A stretch of DNA of 64,000 bases, taken from positions 1 to 64,000 of the forward strand of contig JAQBTQ010000004.1 of the NCBI GenBank assembly GCA_027624855.1, given 5' to 3'. A program made the position numbers and the translations under genes. A model generated the notes under the pieces. The model was given only the letters and a program-made list of their open reading frames with translations, searched no databases and was not told where the DNA came from. The DNA is from Bacteroidota bacterium. GTDB taxonomy: Bacteria; Bacteroidota; Bacteroidia; Flavobacteriales_D; Sanyastnellaceae. Of the stretch, positions 1-9,240 are shown piece after piece. The first letter of the stretch is position 1. Every line of letters starts with the position of its first letter.

Positions 1-57
1 GTTAAGCCCACCAGCGCAGATGGTACTGCTACTGCGGGAGAGTATGTCGACGCCATT
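1..57 (+). rRNA. 5S ribosomal RNA, 3' end (partial)
   Basis: The first bases match the conserved 3' half of bacterial 5S rRNA: gttaagcccaccagcgc, then gatggtactgc, then gggagagta. The 5' part lies outside the window, so an rRNA operon presumably ends here. The exact 3' end cannot be fixed without the pairing 5' strand. A strong terminator follows within a few bases, which supports this being the last gene of the operon. Confidence 0.9.
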
Positions 58-60
58 CTT

Positions 61-89
61 AGGGCCCTCTTTGGAGGGCCCTTTTTTTT
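61..89 (+). terminator. Rho-independent terminator of the rRNA operon
   Basis: A perfect 9-bp stem (agggccctc at 61-69 with gagggccct at 74-82) has a 4-base loop and runs directly into eight Ts. It sits just after the 5S rRNA and before der, so it should insulate der from rRNA transcription. Confidence 0.93.
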
Positions 90-146
90 CTCCTTTTTTT
101 CGAAAGGAATCATTTACGAACTTCACATTCCTTCAACTTCGGATTT

Positions 147-1454
147 ATGAATAACCTTGTTGCAATAGTCGGTAGGCCAAACGTGGGCAAGTCAACCATG
201 TTCAATCGCTTGACAGAAACCAAGGATGCAATCATTGATCCGACATCTGGAACGACGAGGGATCGGAAGTATGGTCGAGCAGAATGGACTGGTCGACAAT
301 TTACTGTGATCGATACGGGCGGATGGATTACCAAAAGTGATGATACTTTTGAAGCGGCCATACGCGCGCAGGTTCAGATCAGCATCGAGGAGGCAGCGTT
401 GATCTTATTTATGGTTGACGGTCAAACGGGATTGACTGACTTGGATGAAGATATCGCTCGTTTGATTCGCAAGACTGACAAACCTGTATTGCTCGCTTGT
501 AATAAGGTTGATACGGCTGCTCATGACCTTGTGACCAGTGAGTTTTATCGACTTGGATTGGATAGTGAAGTTCATGCCGTAAGCGCTTCAAGCGGATACG
601 GCACAGGCGATTTTCTCGACGCCCTTGTTTCGATGCTTCCAATTGACATGGAAGATGAAGAAAGCGGCATTCCCAAGTTTGCCGTGGTCGGTCGACCGAA
701 TGTTGGAAAGAGCACCTTGATTAATACGTTGGTTGGCAAGGAGCGGAATATTGTAACGGATATCGCCGGAACCACCCGAGACAGTGTCCATACAAGATTC
801 AACCTTTATGGTTTTGATTTCGAATTAATCGATACCGCCGGTCTGCGTAGGAAAAAGCAAATCGAGGATCAACTTGAGTTTTATAGCACAGTCCGCACGA
901 TTCGAAGCATCGAACAAAGTGACGTTTGCCTGCTGCTGATTGATGCTCAAAATGGGATGGAACGTCAAGATCAAGCGATTTTTTGGCAAATCGTGAATAG
1001 CTATCGAGGCGTTGTGATTTTGGTCAATAAATGGGATCTGATTGAAAAGGATCATCAAACGACGAAAACGTTTGAAGCCGCAATTCGCGAGCGCATTGCA
1101 CCGTTCACTGATGTGCCCATTTTGTTTACCTCCAATTTGACAAAGCAAAGAATCTTGAAAGCTTTTGAAGAGGCAATGGAGGTCTATGAAAACCGGAATT
1201 ACAAGATTCCCACCAGTCAACTGAATGACTTTCTCTTGCCCATAATTCAGAACCAGCCACCTCCGATGTACAAAGGGAAGATGGTACGAATTAAGTATGT
1301 GACTCAAATCAAGTCGCAGACACCGACGTTTGCGTTCTATTGCAATTTGCCCCAGTACGTGAAGGACCCGTACAAGCGGTTTTTGGAAAACCACATTCGC
1401 TCGGAGTGGGACCTTTCTGGGGTCACCATCCGGTTGTTCTTCCGAGAAAAGTAA
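147..1454 (+). CDS. der: Ribosome biogenesis GTPase Der (EngA)
   Basis: Double-GTPase that acts in maturation of the 50S ribosomal subunit. Two P-loops GRPNVGKST are visible, one near residue 9 and one near residue 182. Each has its own G3 (DTGGW; DTAGLRRKK) and G4 (NKVD; NKWD), and a C-terminal KH-like domain follows. The length of 435 residues is normal for the family. The ATG at 147 places the first P-loop at residue 9, as usual. The gene stands alone just after the rRNA terminator, and no exact TAnnTTTG box is seen before it. The downstream carbonic anhydrase gene is convergent. Confidence 0.97.
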   Translation: MNNLVAIVGRPNVGKSTMFNRLTETKDAIIDPTSGTTRDRKYGRAEWTGRQFTVIDTGGWITKSDDTFEAAIRAQVQISIEEAALILFMVDGQTGLTDLDEDIARLIRKTDKPVLLACNKVDTAAHDLVTSEFYRLGLDSEVHAVSASSGYGTGDFLDALVSMLPIDMEDEESGIPKFAVVGRPNVGKSTLINTLVGKERNIVTDIAGTTRDSVHTRFNLYGFDFELIDTAGLRRKKQIEDQLEFYSTVRTIRSIEQSDVCLLLIDAQNGMERQDQAIFWQIVNSYRGVVILVNKWDLIEKDHQTTKTFEAAIRERIAPFTDVPILFTSNLTKQRILKAFEEAMEVYENRNYKIPTSQLNDFLLPIIQNQPPPMYKGKMVRIKYVTQIKSQTPTFAFYCNLPQYVKDPYKRFLENHIRSEWDLSGVTIRLFFREK

Positions 1455-1475
1455 GCGGCCGGAGCAGCCGGGCTT
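1453..1475. terminator. Hairpin between der and carbonic anhydrase
   Basis: AAGC (1453-1456) and CCGG (1459-1462) can pair with CCGG (1468-1471) and GCTT (1472-1475) around a 5-base loop, leaving two bulged Gs. The hairpin touches both stop codons of the convergent genes. The flanking T/A tract is short, so termination activity is only plausible. Confidence 0.35.
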
Positions 1476-2128
1476 TAGCTGTAGACGGTAAAGTCCACTT
1501 CGCCAGTAGCGACGTTGTAGACACCGCCGACGATGGCGATGCTGCCATCCGCGGCGAGGCCTGCCAGGATTTCGCTTTCCTGCTTGATGCGGTCGCACAC
1601 GAGCCGCACGTTGTTGGCCACGCACGTGTCGATGGCTTCGTCGGATGGATTGTCTCCGTGCGCCTCGCGTACAGGAGCTACTGCAGGCTCAATGCGCTCG
1701 AGGAGCCCGGTGAGATTGCCGTCTTTCAAGGCAGCATAAGCACCTTTTACTGCTCCGCATGCGGAGTGGCCGAGAACCAAGACGAGTTTGGAGCCGGCGT
1801 ATTTGCAAGCATACTCGATGGATCCAAGGATATCACCATTCACTGTGTTTCCTGCAACGCGTGCGACAAAAAGGTCGCCAATTTGTGCATCGAAAATCTC
1901 TTCAATCGGTGCACGGCTATCGATGCAACCCAAAACTGCTGCATAGGGGGCTTGACCTTTTGCAGCACCGTCGAGCAAGTCTCTGCGTTCTCTTTGATTT
2001 TTGGAATTAGCAAGAAAGCGTTTGTTTCCTTCTTTGAGTAATTCTAAGGCATCAGATGCGGTAAGGCTTTGCTGAAACTCGGCGTCAATTGAAGAGGATA
2101 ATTTGAGGTATTCAGTAAGTAGAGACAT
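1475..2128 (-). CDS. Beta-class carbonic anhydrase
   Basis: Interconverts CO2 and bicarbonate; probably cytoplasmic, since no signal peptide is seen. The beta-class zinc site is complete: Cys68 with Asp70-Ser71-Arg72 (CIDSR), then His121 and Cys124 in HSACGAVKG. The length of 217 residues fits bacterial beta enzymes. The N-terminal helix (residues 1-50) matches the dimer arm. It is a single gene, convergent with der, with a promoter-like box 12 bases upstream of the ATG. Bicarbonate supply for carboxylases is the likely role (inference). Confidence 0.95.
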   Translation of the reverse strand: MSLLTEYLKLSSSIDAEFQQSLTASDALELLKEGNKRFLANSKNQRERRDLLDGAAKGQAPYAAVLGCIDSRAPIEEIFDAQIGDLFVARVAGNTVNGDILGSIEYACKYAGSKLVLVLGHSACGAVKGAYAALKDGNLTGLLERIEPAVAPVREAHGDNPSDEAIDTCVANNVRLVCDRIKQESEILAGLAADGSIAIVGGVYNVATGEVDFTVYS

Positions 2129-2139
2129 ATGTTTTTTTG

Positions 2140-2147
2140 CAAAATTA
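2140..2147 (-). promoter_or_regulatory. -7 promoter box of the carbonic anhydrase gene
   Basis: Read on the minus strand this is TAATTTTG, an exact match to the Bacteroidetes -7 element TAnnTTTG. It lies 11-18 bases before the ATG, implying a very short leader. No TTTG -33 element is found at the expected 19-21 base distance. Confidence 0.45.
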
Positions 2148-2222
2148 CTGTGAGCCCTTTAAGGGAATGTCAGAAAAATGTTAATGTGCTTGAAGAAATT
2201 TTGTGCTTTGGGTTTTCACGAA

Positions 2223-3176
2223 TTAAAGAACCGCTGCAGCGATTTTAGCTGTTGGCTCCGCCTTCCCCATGGTGTAAAAATGCAAGCCAGGAACACCAGC
2301 GTCTTTGAGTTCCCGCGCCTGGTTTATGCACCACTCGATACCGATTTCTCTCACGGCCTCTTTTGAATTTGCCTTCTCGACGTGCTCGACCAATTCATCC
2401 GGCAGGTTCACATGAAAATTTTGTGGCAGGGTATTCAATTGGCCTTTGGTTGTGAGGGGTTTTAATCCAGGAATGATGGGGATATTAATCCCATTCGCAC
2501 GGCACTTTTTCAAGAAATCAAAATAGGCTGAGTTATCAAAGAACATCTGCGTGATAACATATTCTGCGCCATCCTCCGCTTTTCGTTTGAGCCATCGAAG
2601 GTCACTCGCAAGGTTGGGTGCTTCAAAATGCTTCTCAGGGTATCCGGCGACACCAATGCAGAAATTGGTCGCGTTCGAATTTTTGAGGTCCGGATCCAGG
2701 TATTTACCTCGATTCATATCCGAAACTTGATTAAGCAAATCAATGGCATAGCTATGTCCATCCGCTTCTGCTTTGAATCGACCTTCACTCCGAATGGGAT
2801 CTCCTCGAAGCACCAAAACATTCTCAACGCCGACGAAATCCAGGTCGATCAAGGCATTTTCTGTTTCTTCCTTGCTGAATCCACCACAAATGATGTGTGG
2901 AACGGTATCGATGTTGTATTTGTTGCTAATTGCAGCGCAAATCCCAACAGTGCCCGGTCGTTTCCGAACGGTACGTTTTTGAAGCAATCCAGATTTTACT
3001 TCGTGATAAACGTACTCTTCTCGGTGATACGTTACATCGACAAAAGCCGGTTGGAAGTCCATCAATCGTTCCACCGTTTGGTGAATCTGGTGGATGTTTT
3101 CTCCTTTCAATGGAGGAAGCAATTCAAAACTGAATAAGGTTGACTTCGCTTCTGCGATATGCTGGGTAATCTTCAT
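2223..3176 (-). CDS. metF: Methylenetetrahydrofolate reductase MetF
   Basis: Flavoenzyme that reduces 5,10-methylene-THF to 5-methyl-THF, the methyl donor used by MetH encoded directly upstream. The TIM-barrel family signatures are visible: an N-terminal FSFELLPP strand with the catalytic Glu, [14 protein letters not shown] and the late QMFFDN segment. The length of 317 residues is typical. Its ATG overlaps the stop codon of metH-C by 4 bases, so the two are probably translationally coupled. It is the last gene of the riboswitch-controlled operon. Confidence 0.97.
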   Translation of the reverse strand: MKITQHIAEAKSTLFSFELLPPLKGENIHQIHQTVERLMDFQPAFVDVTYHREEYVYHEVKSGLLQKRTVRKRPGTVGICAAISNKYNIDTVPHIICGGFSKEETENALIDLDFVGVENVLVLRGDPIRSEGRFKAEADGHSYAIDLLNQVSDMNRGKYLDPDLKNSNATNFCIGVAGYPEKHFEAPNLASDLRWLKRKAEDGAEYVITQMFFDNSAYFDFLKKCRANGINIPIIPGLKPLTTKGQLNTLPQNFHVNLPDELVEHVEKANSKEAVREIGIEWCINQARELKDAGVPGLHFYTMGKAEPTAKIAAAVL

Positions 3177-5860
3177 GATTCAAGTAGATTGGAAGCGAGC
3201 CATCTTTTGGCTTGCTCATTTGGAAGGTTGCGGCGAAGAGCCCAATCTTCGAGTTGGTCATTTTTTATAAGTCCAATTCCCATGTACCGTGATTCAGGAT
3301 GGGCGAAATAGTAACCGGCTACTGCGGCGGCGGGAAGAATGGCCATTGATTCAGTCAAACGGGCATCAATGGATCTTTCAGCATTCAATAATTTCCAGAT
3401 CAGGGCTTTGTCGAGGTGGTCTGGACAGGCAGGATAGCCTGGTGCTGGTCGAATGCCACGGTAGGCTTCTTTGATTAATTCTTCGTTGGATAATGATTCA
3501 TCTGCCGCATAGCCCCAAGTCATTTTGCGGACTTTGGCGTGCAACCATTCGGCTGCGGCTTCTGCCAATCGGTCACCCACCGCTTTGACCAAAATGGCCT
3601 GATAGTCATCTCCGCTTTTTTCATGAAGCTGAGCGATGGTGTCAATTCCGTGCACCGCCACAGCGAAACATCCGATGGAGTCCGATGCTTCGCCTTGGTG
3701 GTCTGGAGCAATGAAATCAGCGAGTGATCGTTGCATCCCATTGCGCTGTTCCACTTGCTGTCTTAGGAATTCAAATCGGCCCAGTATTTCTTTGCCCGTT
3801 GAATCAAAGACTGAGATAGATTCGGGCCCAGTTCTCGCTGCCCGAAAAATACCATGAACGGTTTGGCATTTCGGAGGATTTTGGACGGAGCTCCATGATT
3901 CTAACAAAGCAATGGCGTCCAGATGTAACTGGGTGGCTTCATCCCCAACGACCTGATCGGTCAAAATTCGCGGATACATGCCCGCCAAGCCCCATGACCG
4001 AAAAAACGGTGTCCAATCGATGTATTCTTGAAGTTCCTGAATGGTAGGGTGCTCAATTAATTGCAATCCCCAAGCGTGTGGGGCTGCTATTTCATCATAA
4101 TCCAATTTTGGGGCCAATGCCCTCGCTTGTTCCAGACTTAACAGGGATTTTGCGCTTCGGTCTTTCGAATATTGGGACCGTACTTTTTCATAATCTTCCT
4201 TGATTGAGGCAATGAAGTCATTCCGACGCTCGTCGGATAAAAGGTTGGCAGCGGCGGGTACAGCTCGGGAGGCGTCGGAAACATGAATCACAGTGGTATC
4301 AAGTTGAGGAGCGATTTTTACCGCTGTATGCACACGTGAGGTCGTAGCTCCTCCGATTAACAAGGGGATGTCTAGATTCCGTCGTTTCATTTCTTTGGCT
4401 ACGTCAATCATTTCCTCCAATGAAGGTGTGATCAATCCACTTAAGCCAATAATATCTGCTCCAGTTCGAACCGCTTCATCCAAGATCTGTTCTTTTGGAA
4501 TCATAACTCCGAGATCGATCACCTCAAAACCATTGCAGGCCATGACAACACCAACAATGTTTTTACCAATGTCATGCACATCTCCTTTTACGGTCGCGAG
4601 GAGGACGGTTCCAGCGCCTTTGCGGTTTTGGGTTTCTGCTTTTTCTGCCTCAAGAAACGGGGTGAGGTAGGCGACAGCTTGTTTCATGACCCGCGCACTT
4701 TTTACGACCTGAGGCAAGAACATTTTACCCGCTCCAAACAAATCGCCAACGATGTTCATACCATCCATCAGTGGTCCTTCGATGGTTTTGAGCGGAGAGC
4801 CTAACTTGATTCTCGCTTCCTCTGTATCTTCCTCAATATGTGTGGTGATCCCTTTGATGAGGGCATGCTCCAGACGCTTTTCTAAGGGGAGGGATCGCCA
4901 GACGTCTGTTTTTCCAACTTCTTTTTTCCCTGATTTTTGTTCAACCGATTCAGCAAATGCCAGCAGTCGCTCTGTCGCATCTTCACGTCGGTCGAGCAAG
5001 ACATCCTCGACGTGCTCTAGAAGATCGGGAGCGATGTCATCATACACCTCGAGCATCGATGGATTGACAATTCCCAAATCCATCCCTGCTTGAATGCCAT
5101 GATACAAGAAAGCAGAATGCATGGCTTCGCGCACTCTTTGGTTGCCTCGAAATGAGAAACTTACATTGGAAACGCCGCCGCTAACATGTGCACCAGGTAG
5201 ATTGGTTCGAATCCATCGGGTGGCTTCTATATAATCCACAGCGTTTCCCCGGTGTTCTTCCATACCGGTGGCTACTGGGAAAATGTTTGGATCGAAAATG
5301 ATATCACTTGGAGGGAAATTTGCTTGGGTTATGAGCAAATGATAGGCCCTTTTGCAAATTTCTATTCGTCGCTGGTAGGAGTCAGCTTGGCCTTTCTCAT
5401 CAAACGCCATGACCACGGTGGCAGCACCATACCTGCGAATGAGCCGGGCTTGACGCAAGAATTCTTCTTCCCCTTCCTTCAGCGAGATTGAATTGACAAC
5501 GCATTTTCCTTGAACGACTTTCAATCCGGCCTCGATGATGGACCATTTGGACGAATCAATCATAATTGGAACGCGCGCTATGTCGGGTTCTGCTGCAATC
5601 AGATTGAGAAAGGTCGTCATGGCACGTTCACCATCGATGAGTCCCTCGTCCATATTAACATCAATGATTTGAGCGCCGCCTTCCACCTGTTCCCTCGCAA
5701 TTGCCAATGCCTCCTCGTAATTTTCTTCACGAATTAATCGCGCGAATTTCCGACTGCCCGTAACATTGGTGCGCTCGCCGATGTTTACAAAATTGGTTTC
5801 TTTCGTGACGACCAACGGCTCGAGCCCGGAGAGTTCCAGTGTTCTAATCTCCTTGTTCAT
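3173..5860 (-). CDS. metH: Methionine synthase MetH, C-terminal part (folate, cobalamin and activation domains)
   Basis: Carries the MetH modules after the homocysteine domain. The pterin-binding barrel begins near residue 24 with [11 protein letters not shown]. The cap domain spans about 320-410. The cobalamin Rossmann domain holds the DVHDIG motif with axial ligand His429. The C-terminal SAM-dependent reactivation domain includes [12 protein letters not shown]. It needs the separately encoded homocysteine/zinc domain just upstream to make methionine. ATGA overlaps join it to both neighbours, metH-N and metF. Splitting MetH in two is known from Bacteroidetes, so this is not read as a frameshift. 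Confidence 0.96.
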   Translation of the reverse strand: MNKEIRTLELSGLEPLVVTKETNFVNIGERTNVTGSRKFARLIREENYEEALAIAREQVEGGAQIIDVNMDEGLIDGERAMTTFLNLIAAEPDIARVPIMIDSSKWSIIEAGLKVVQGKCVVNSISLKEGEEEFLRQARLIRRYGAATVVMAFDEKGQADSYQRRIEICKRAYHLLITQANFPPSDIIFDPNIFPVATGMEEHRGNAVDYIEATRWIRTNLPGAHVSGGVSNVSFSFRGNQRVREAMHSAFLYHGIQAGMDLGIVNPSMLEVYDDIAPDLLEHVEDVLLDRREDATERLLAFAESVEQKSGKKEVGKTDVWRSLPLEKRLEHALIKGITTHIEEDTEEARIKLGSPLKTIEGPLMDGMNIVGDLFGAGKMFLPQVVKSARVMKQAVAYLTPFLEAEKAETQNRKGAGTVLLATVKGDVHDIGKNIVGVVMACNGFEVIDLGVMIPKEQILDEAVRTGADIIGLSGLITPSLEEMIDVAKEMKRRNLDIPLLIGGATTSRVHTAVKIAPQLDTTVIHVSDASRAVPAAANLLSDERRNDFIASIKEDYEKVRSQYSKDRSAKSLLSLEQARALAPKLDYDEIAAPHAWGLQLIEHPTIQELQEYIDWTPFFRSWGLAGMYPRILTDQVVGDEATQLHLDAIALLESWSSVQNPPKCQTVHGIFRAARTGPESISVFDSTGKEILGRFEFLRQQVEQRNGMQRSLADFIAPDHQGEASDSIGCFAVAVHGIDTIAQLHEKSGDDYQAILVKAVGDRLAEAAAEWLHAKVRKMTWGYAADESLSNEELIKEAYRGIRPAPGYPACPDHLDKALIWKLLNAERSIDARLTESMAILPAAAVAGYYFAHPESRYMGIGLIKNDQLEDWALRRNLPNEQAKRWLASNLLES

Positions 5861-6909
5861 GATGCGAATGTGGCTTCGAGTTGGGGACGAGGGGAGAACT
5901 TTTTCGCCTCTTGCGCAATTGCTGCGATGTGCTCAGGAGTGGTTCCACAGCATCCTCCAATGACATTCAGCCAACCGCGTTCCAAAAATGGACGCACTGC
6001 TTGTGCCATGGCTTCGGGTCCTTGATCGTATTCACCCATTTCATTCGGCAGGCCAGCATTTGGATAAGCACTGACTCGGCACGGGGCTTTGTTCGCCAAG
6101 ACCTCTATGTAAGGAGTCAATTGTTCTGCTCCAAGAGCACAATTCAGCCCAATGCTAAACAGCGGCATATGGCTCATTGATATAAGAAATGCTTCTGTTG
6201 TTTGGCCGCTGAGGGTTCTTCCAGAAGCATCCGTTATTGTGCCTGAAATCATGATCGGCAATTCAAATCCAGCTGAATCAAAAGCTTCCTGCACCGCGAA
6301 CAATGCCGCTTTGGCATTGAGGGTGTCAAATATGGTTTCGATGAGAATCAAATCTACTCCGCCTGCCATAAGGCCTAAAGCTTGTTCTGTGTAGGCTTCA
6401 ACCAGCGCGTCGAAGGTTATGGCTCGAAATCCTGGATTGTTGACGTCTGGTGAAAGCGAGGCAGTTTTGTTCGTAGGCCCCAAGGCTCCAGCCACAAATC
6501 TGGGCCGGTCTGGGGATTTGAGGGTTTGGGTGTCGGCTGCTTTGCGAGCTAGTGCTGCTGACGCACGGTTCATTTCGAAAGCAAATTGCTCAAGTCCATA
6601 GTCCGCTTGGGCAATGGAAGTTGAACTAAACGTATTGGTTTCAATGATGTCAGCACCGGCCTCGAGGTATTCACTATGTATGCCCAGAATGACGTCTGGT
6701 TTCGTCATTGACAAAACATCGTTGTTTCCTTTCAGGGGTAGTTTGTGGTCTCGGAACTGATTTCCTCGGAAATCATCTTCTTCCAATCGATGCCGCTGAA
6801 TCATGGTGCCCATGGCACCGTCCAATACCAAAATGCGCTCTTGGGCTGCATTCTGAAGCGCAATGATGCGATCTGGGTTGTGATGGATGTTCGAATTTAA
6901 GCTTGACAT
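5857..6909 (-). CDS. metH: Methionine synthase MetH, N-terminal homocysteine-binding part
   Basis: Homocysteine S-methyltransferase barrel. The N-terminal [10 protein letters not shown] motif is present, as are the zinc ligands: one Cys in [12 protein letters not shown] and the Cys pair in [10 protein letters not shown] near the C-terminus. It corresponds to residues 1-350 of full MetH and must act together with the downstream gene. An ATG at 6909 (350 residues) is preferred; an in-frame GTG at 6918 would add three residues. It is the first gene of the operon after the SAM-I riboswitch. The 4-base overlap with the next gene favours equal expression of the two halves. Confidence 0.95.
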   Translation of the reverse strand: MSSLNSNIHHNPDRIIALQNAAQERILVLDGAMGTMIQRHRLEEDDFRGNQFRDHKLPLKGNNDVLSMTKPDVILGIHSEYLEAGADIIETNTFSSTSIAQADYGLEQFAFEMNRASAALARKAADTQTLKSPDRPRFVAGALGPTNKTASLSPDVNNPGFRAITFDALVEAYTEQALGLMAGGVDLILIETIFDTLNAKAALFAVQEAFDSAGFELPIMISGTITDASGRTLSGQTTEAFLISMSHMPLFSIGLNCALGAEQLTPYIEVLANKAPCRVSAYPNAGLPNEMGEYDQGPEAMAQAVRPFLERGWLNVIGGCCGTTPEHIAAIAQEAKKFSPRPQLEATFAS

Positions 6910-6970
6910 GTGTGGCACAATCTGCTTCGTTATTTGCGCTCACACGAAATCCGGCGGGTGCCGTTTCCAC

Positions 6971-7080
6971 TTGCTCATCTTTCCAACGAGTATTTCGATG
7001 GTAGGATGTGGCACCCGGCCTCTTTCCCGGGTTGCCAAGACTTCATAGGGCCTTTTCCCTCCGTCTTTCGCGATAAGCAA
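6971..7080 (-). promoter_or_regulatory. SAM-I (S-box) riboswitch controlling metH-metF
   Basis: The minus strand reads through the S-box core in order: GGAGGGAAAAGGCCCTATGA, then GGCAACC, then GGTGCCA followed by ATCC. Closing P1 is TTGCTTATC (7080-7072) with GATGAGCAA (6979-6971), 9 pairs with one G-U. P3 is CCCGG/CCGGG. It lies about 60 bases before the metH-N ATG and just after a -7 box. S-box RNAs bind S-adenosylmethionine and switch methionine genes off, which fits the operon behind it. No poly-U terminator follows, so control of translation start is more likely than attenuation. Confidence 0.93.
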
Positions 7081-7082
7081 TG

Positions 7083-7090
7083 CAAATATA
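7083..7090 (-). promoter_or_regulatory. -7 promoter box of the metH-metF operon
   Basis: The minus-strand TATATTTG matches TAnnTTTG exactly. It is followed within 3 bases by the riboswitch P1 strand, so transcription would begin at the aptamer. The -33 element is weak. Confidence 0.6.
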
Positions 7091-7123
7091 ATTGGGATTA
7101 TTTACAATCGAAGCCGTGATGTT

Positions 7124-7131
7124 TACTTTTG
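7124..7131 (+). promoter_or_regulatory. -7 promoter box of metK
   Basis: TACTTTTG matches TAnnTTTG exactly and ends 11 bases before the metK ATG at 7143. The leader would be only a few bases long. The box is back to back with the metH operon promoter about 34 bases away, so the two divergent promoters share one short region. Confidence 0.5.
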
Positions 7132-7142
7132 CGTCCACTATC

Positions 7143-8396
7143 ATGAGCTACTTTTTTACCTCCGAGTCCGTTTCTGAAGGACACCCCGATAAGGTTGCTG
7201 ATCAAATCAGTGATGCATTAATCGACCAGTTTCTCGCCTTTGATCCATCATCAAAGGTTGCTTGTGAAACCTTGGTGACAACTGGCCAAGTCATTCTGGC
7301 GGGTGAAGTCAAAAGCCAAGCTTATTTGGATGTGCAGTCCATTGCTAGGAATGTGATTTCTCGCATTGGATATACAAAGAGTGATTACATGTTTGATGCT
7401 CAATCCTGCGGGGTTTTGAGCGCGATTCACGAGCAATCCAGTGATATCAATCAAGGCGTGGAACGATCCAATCCTGAGGAGCAAGGTGCGGGTGATCAAG
7501 GGATGATGTTTGGTTATGCGTGCAAGGAAACCGACAACTACATGCCATTGCCATTGGAATTGTCGCATCGGTTATTGTTGGAATTGGCGGCAATTCGCCG
7601 TGAATCTCCAAGCCCGATGCCTTACCTGCGTCCAGATTCGAAGTCTCAGGTAACCATTCAATATGCGGAGGACAACACGCCGGAACGCATCGAGGCGATT
7701 GTGGTCAGTACACAACATGATGATTTTGATGAGGAAGGAGCGATGCTTGCTAAAATCAAGCAAGACGTGCGCGACATTCTCATCCCCAGAGTCAAAGCTC
7801 AGATGAGCGCAGAGACTCAGGCGCTTTTTGGGGATGATTTCAAATTGCATGTGAATCCGACGGGCAAATTTGTCATTGGTGGACCGCATGGCGACACCGG
7901 GTTAACCGGTCGCAAAATCATCGTCGACACCTACGGTGGTCGTGGAGCGCACGGCGGTGGTGCGTTTAGCGGAAAAGACCCTTCAAAAGTGGACCGCTCC
8001 GCTGCTTATGCGGCCAGATACATCGCCAAGAATTTGGTGGCAGCCGATGTTTGCGATGAAGCATTGGTTCAATTGGCTTATGCCATTGGCGTGGCAGAAC
8101 CGGTGGGATTTTATATCAATACAAATGGCACGAGCCGCGCTGGCATATCGGATGGAGAGCTTGCTTCAAAAATCCAATCACTTTTCCCGACCAAGCCGTA
8201 TGAAATCGAGCAGCATTTCAAGTTGCGTACCCCGATTTATGAGGAAACGGCTGCCTACGGTCACATGGGCCGTCAGCCCGAAACCAAGACCAAGGAATTT
8301 GTTAGTCCGGAAGGGAAGAAGGTATCCGTAACGGTGGAGTTGTTCCCTTGGGAAAAAGTGGATGCAGTGGACCGAGTGAAAGCTGCTTTAGGGTAA
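7143..8396 (+). CDS. metK: S-adenosylmethionine synthetase MetK
   Basis: Makes SAM from methionine and ATP. The family motifs are visible: SEGHPDK at residues 11-17, the GAGDQG motif in the central domain, and GGGAFSGKD for phosphate binding. The ATG at 7143 gives 417 residues, the usual Bacteroidetes length, and starts [13 protein letters not shown]. Upstream in-frame starts would put leader residues ahead of the conserved beginning and are rejected. It is divergent from the metH operon, so the product SAM should silence the opposite operon through the riboswitch while metK itself lies outside it. Confidence 0.97.
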   Translation: MSYFFTSESVSEGHPDKVADQISDALIDQFLAFDPSSKVACETLVTTGQVILAGEVKSQAYLDVQSIARNVISRIGYTKSDYMFDAQSCGVLSAIHEQSSDINQGVERSNPEEQGAGDQGMMFGYACKETDNYMPLPLELSHRLLLELAAIRRESPSPMPYLRPDSKSQVTIQYAEDNTPERIEAIVVSTQHDDFDEEGAMLAKIKQDVRDILIPRVKAQMSAETQALFGDDFKLHVNPTGKFVIGGPHGDTGLTGRKIIVDTYGGRGAHGGGAFSGKDPSKVDRSAAYAARYIAKNLVAADVCDEALVQLAYAIGVAEPVGFYINTNGTSRAGISDGELASKIQSLFPTKPYEIEQHFKLRTPIYEETAAYGHMGRQPETKTKEFVSPEGKKVSVTVELFPWEKVDAVDRVKAALG

Positions 8397-8432
8397 AGGA
8401 ATCATTTCGCTGAGTTGCTGAAAATTATCGGC

Positions 8433-9140
8433 TTAGAACAAAAAGTCGTACCCCTGAATCTTCATTTTCTGATACTTCTCTCTGTTGAACGAGAAAAGTT
8501 GTGATCCTTTGTGCTGTCCTGGGGCTTTGCCGTCTGCCTTCTTTCCCAAATCGATGAGCAGGGTAGTCTTGAAAAGCTTCTTACGGAAGTTACGCTTGTC
8601 AAAACTCTTACCAAGTGCAGTCTCGTAGAGGTTTTGTAGTTGACCCAATGTGAACTCATCTGGCAACAAGCGGAACCCCACAGGACGGCGTTTTACACGT
8701 CGTTTGAGTCGCTCCTTTGCGTATTGAACAATTTCGTTGTGGTCAAAGGCCAGGTCAGGAACTTGGCTAAATGAAACCCATTGCATGTCGTGTTGGTCCC
8801 AATTTTCTGCGAGAAAGTCTTCCTTTCGGACCAATGCATAATGCGCCACATTGATTACGCGTCCTCCGGGGTGCCTAAACACTTTTCCAAAGGCTTGCAA
8901 CTGCTCAATCATTGTCGGATCCTCATAACCAAAGAGCTGCTCGAACATTTTGCGCGCCGAAAGCATCAACTCATCCTCCTTGTTCAAGTAGCGGCTGGGC
9001 AAAAACAGTGCACCTTCATAAGGTGGACGGTTGCTTCTAGCTAAGAGGATTTGAAGATTGCTCCCGTCAAATCCGAATAAAACAAGGCTGGTGGATAGAG
9101 CAACTCCGAAGTCGGGTTCTTCCTGAGGATACTGTAACAT
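8433..9140 (-). CDS. NrtR-like transcriptional regulator with Nudix-fold sensor domain
   Basis: The N-terminal part (about residues 10-140) has the Nudix fold. Its Nudix box region (around LPSRYLNKEDEL to FEQLFGYED) lacks the REXXEE glutamates, so hydrolysis is unlikely. The C-terminal part (about 150-235) is basic and fits the winged-helix of NrtR/AraR-type regulators. Such proteins sense ADP-ribose or sugar-related ligands and repress NAD or sugar genes; the ligand here cannot be told. No NAD or sugar gene is adjacent, so its targets lie elsewhere or are the gene itself. Confidence 0.8.
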   Translation of the reverse strand: MLQYPQEEPDFGVALSTSLVLFGFDGSNLQILLARSNRPPYEGALFLPSRYLNKEDELMLSARKMFEQLFGYEDPTMIEQLQAFGKVFRHPGGRVINVAHYALVRKEDFLAENWDQHDMQWVSFSQVPDLAFDHNEIVQYAKERLKRRVKRRPVGFRLLPDEFTLGQLQNLYETALGKSFDKRNFRKKLFKTTLLIDLGKKADGKAPGQHKGSQLFSFNREKYQKMKIQGYDFLF

Positions 9141-9201
9141 GAAAGGAATGCAAAAAAATCAAATGGGAACAAGCCCACCGGTTCATTTCCGGACTGAATT
9201 C

Positions 9202-9209
9202 CAAAATTA
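9202..9209 (-). promoter_or_regulatory. -7 promoter box of the Nudix-type regulator
   Basis: The minus-strand TAATTTTG is an exact TAnnTTTG match about 61 bases upstream of the regulator ATG. No good -33 element is seen. Confidence 0.4.
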
Positions 9210-9240
9210 GTGTGATGTCAATGACGACTTATTGAAATTC

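Noticed and set aside
825-1625. A 266-residue open frame opposite der
   Set aside because: Shadow of der: no family motif, Arg-rich low-quality composition, and it crosses into carbonic anhydrase.
1340-2041. A 233-residue plus-strand frame over carbonic anhydrase
   Set aside because: Antisense to a clear beta-carbonic anhydrase with full zinc motif; no motif of its own.
5850-5870. Possible frameshift breaking one metH gene
   Set aside because: Clean ATGA junction, domain border at the expected place, and the split is common in Bacteroidetes.
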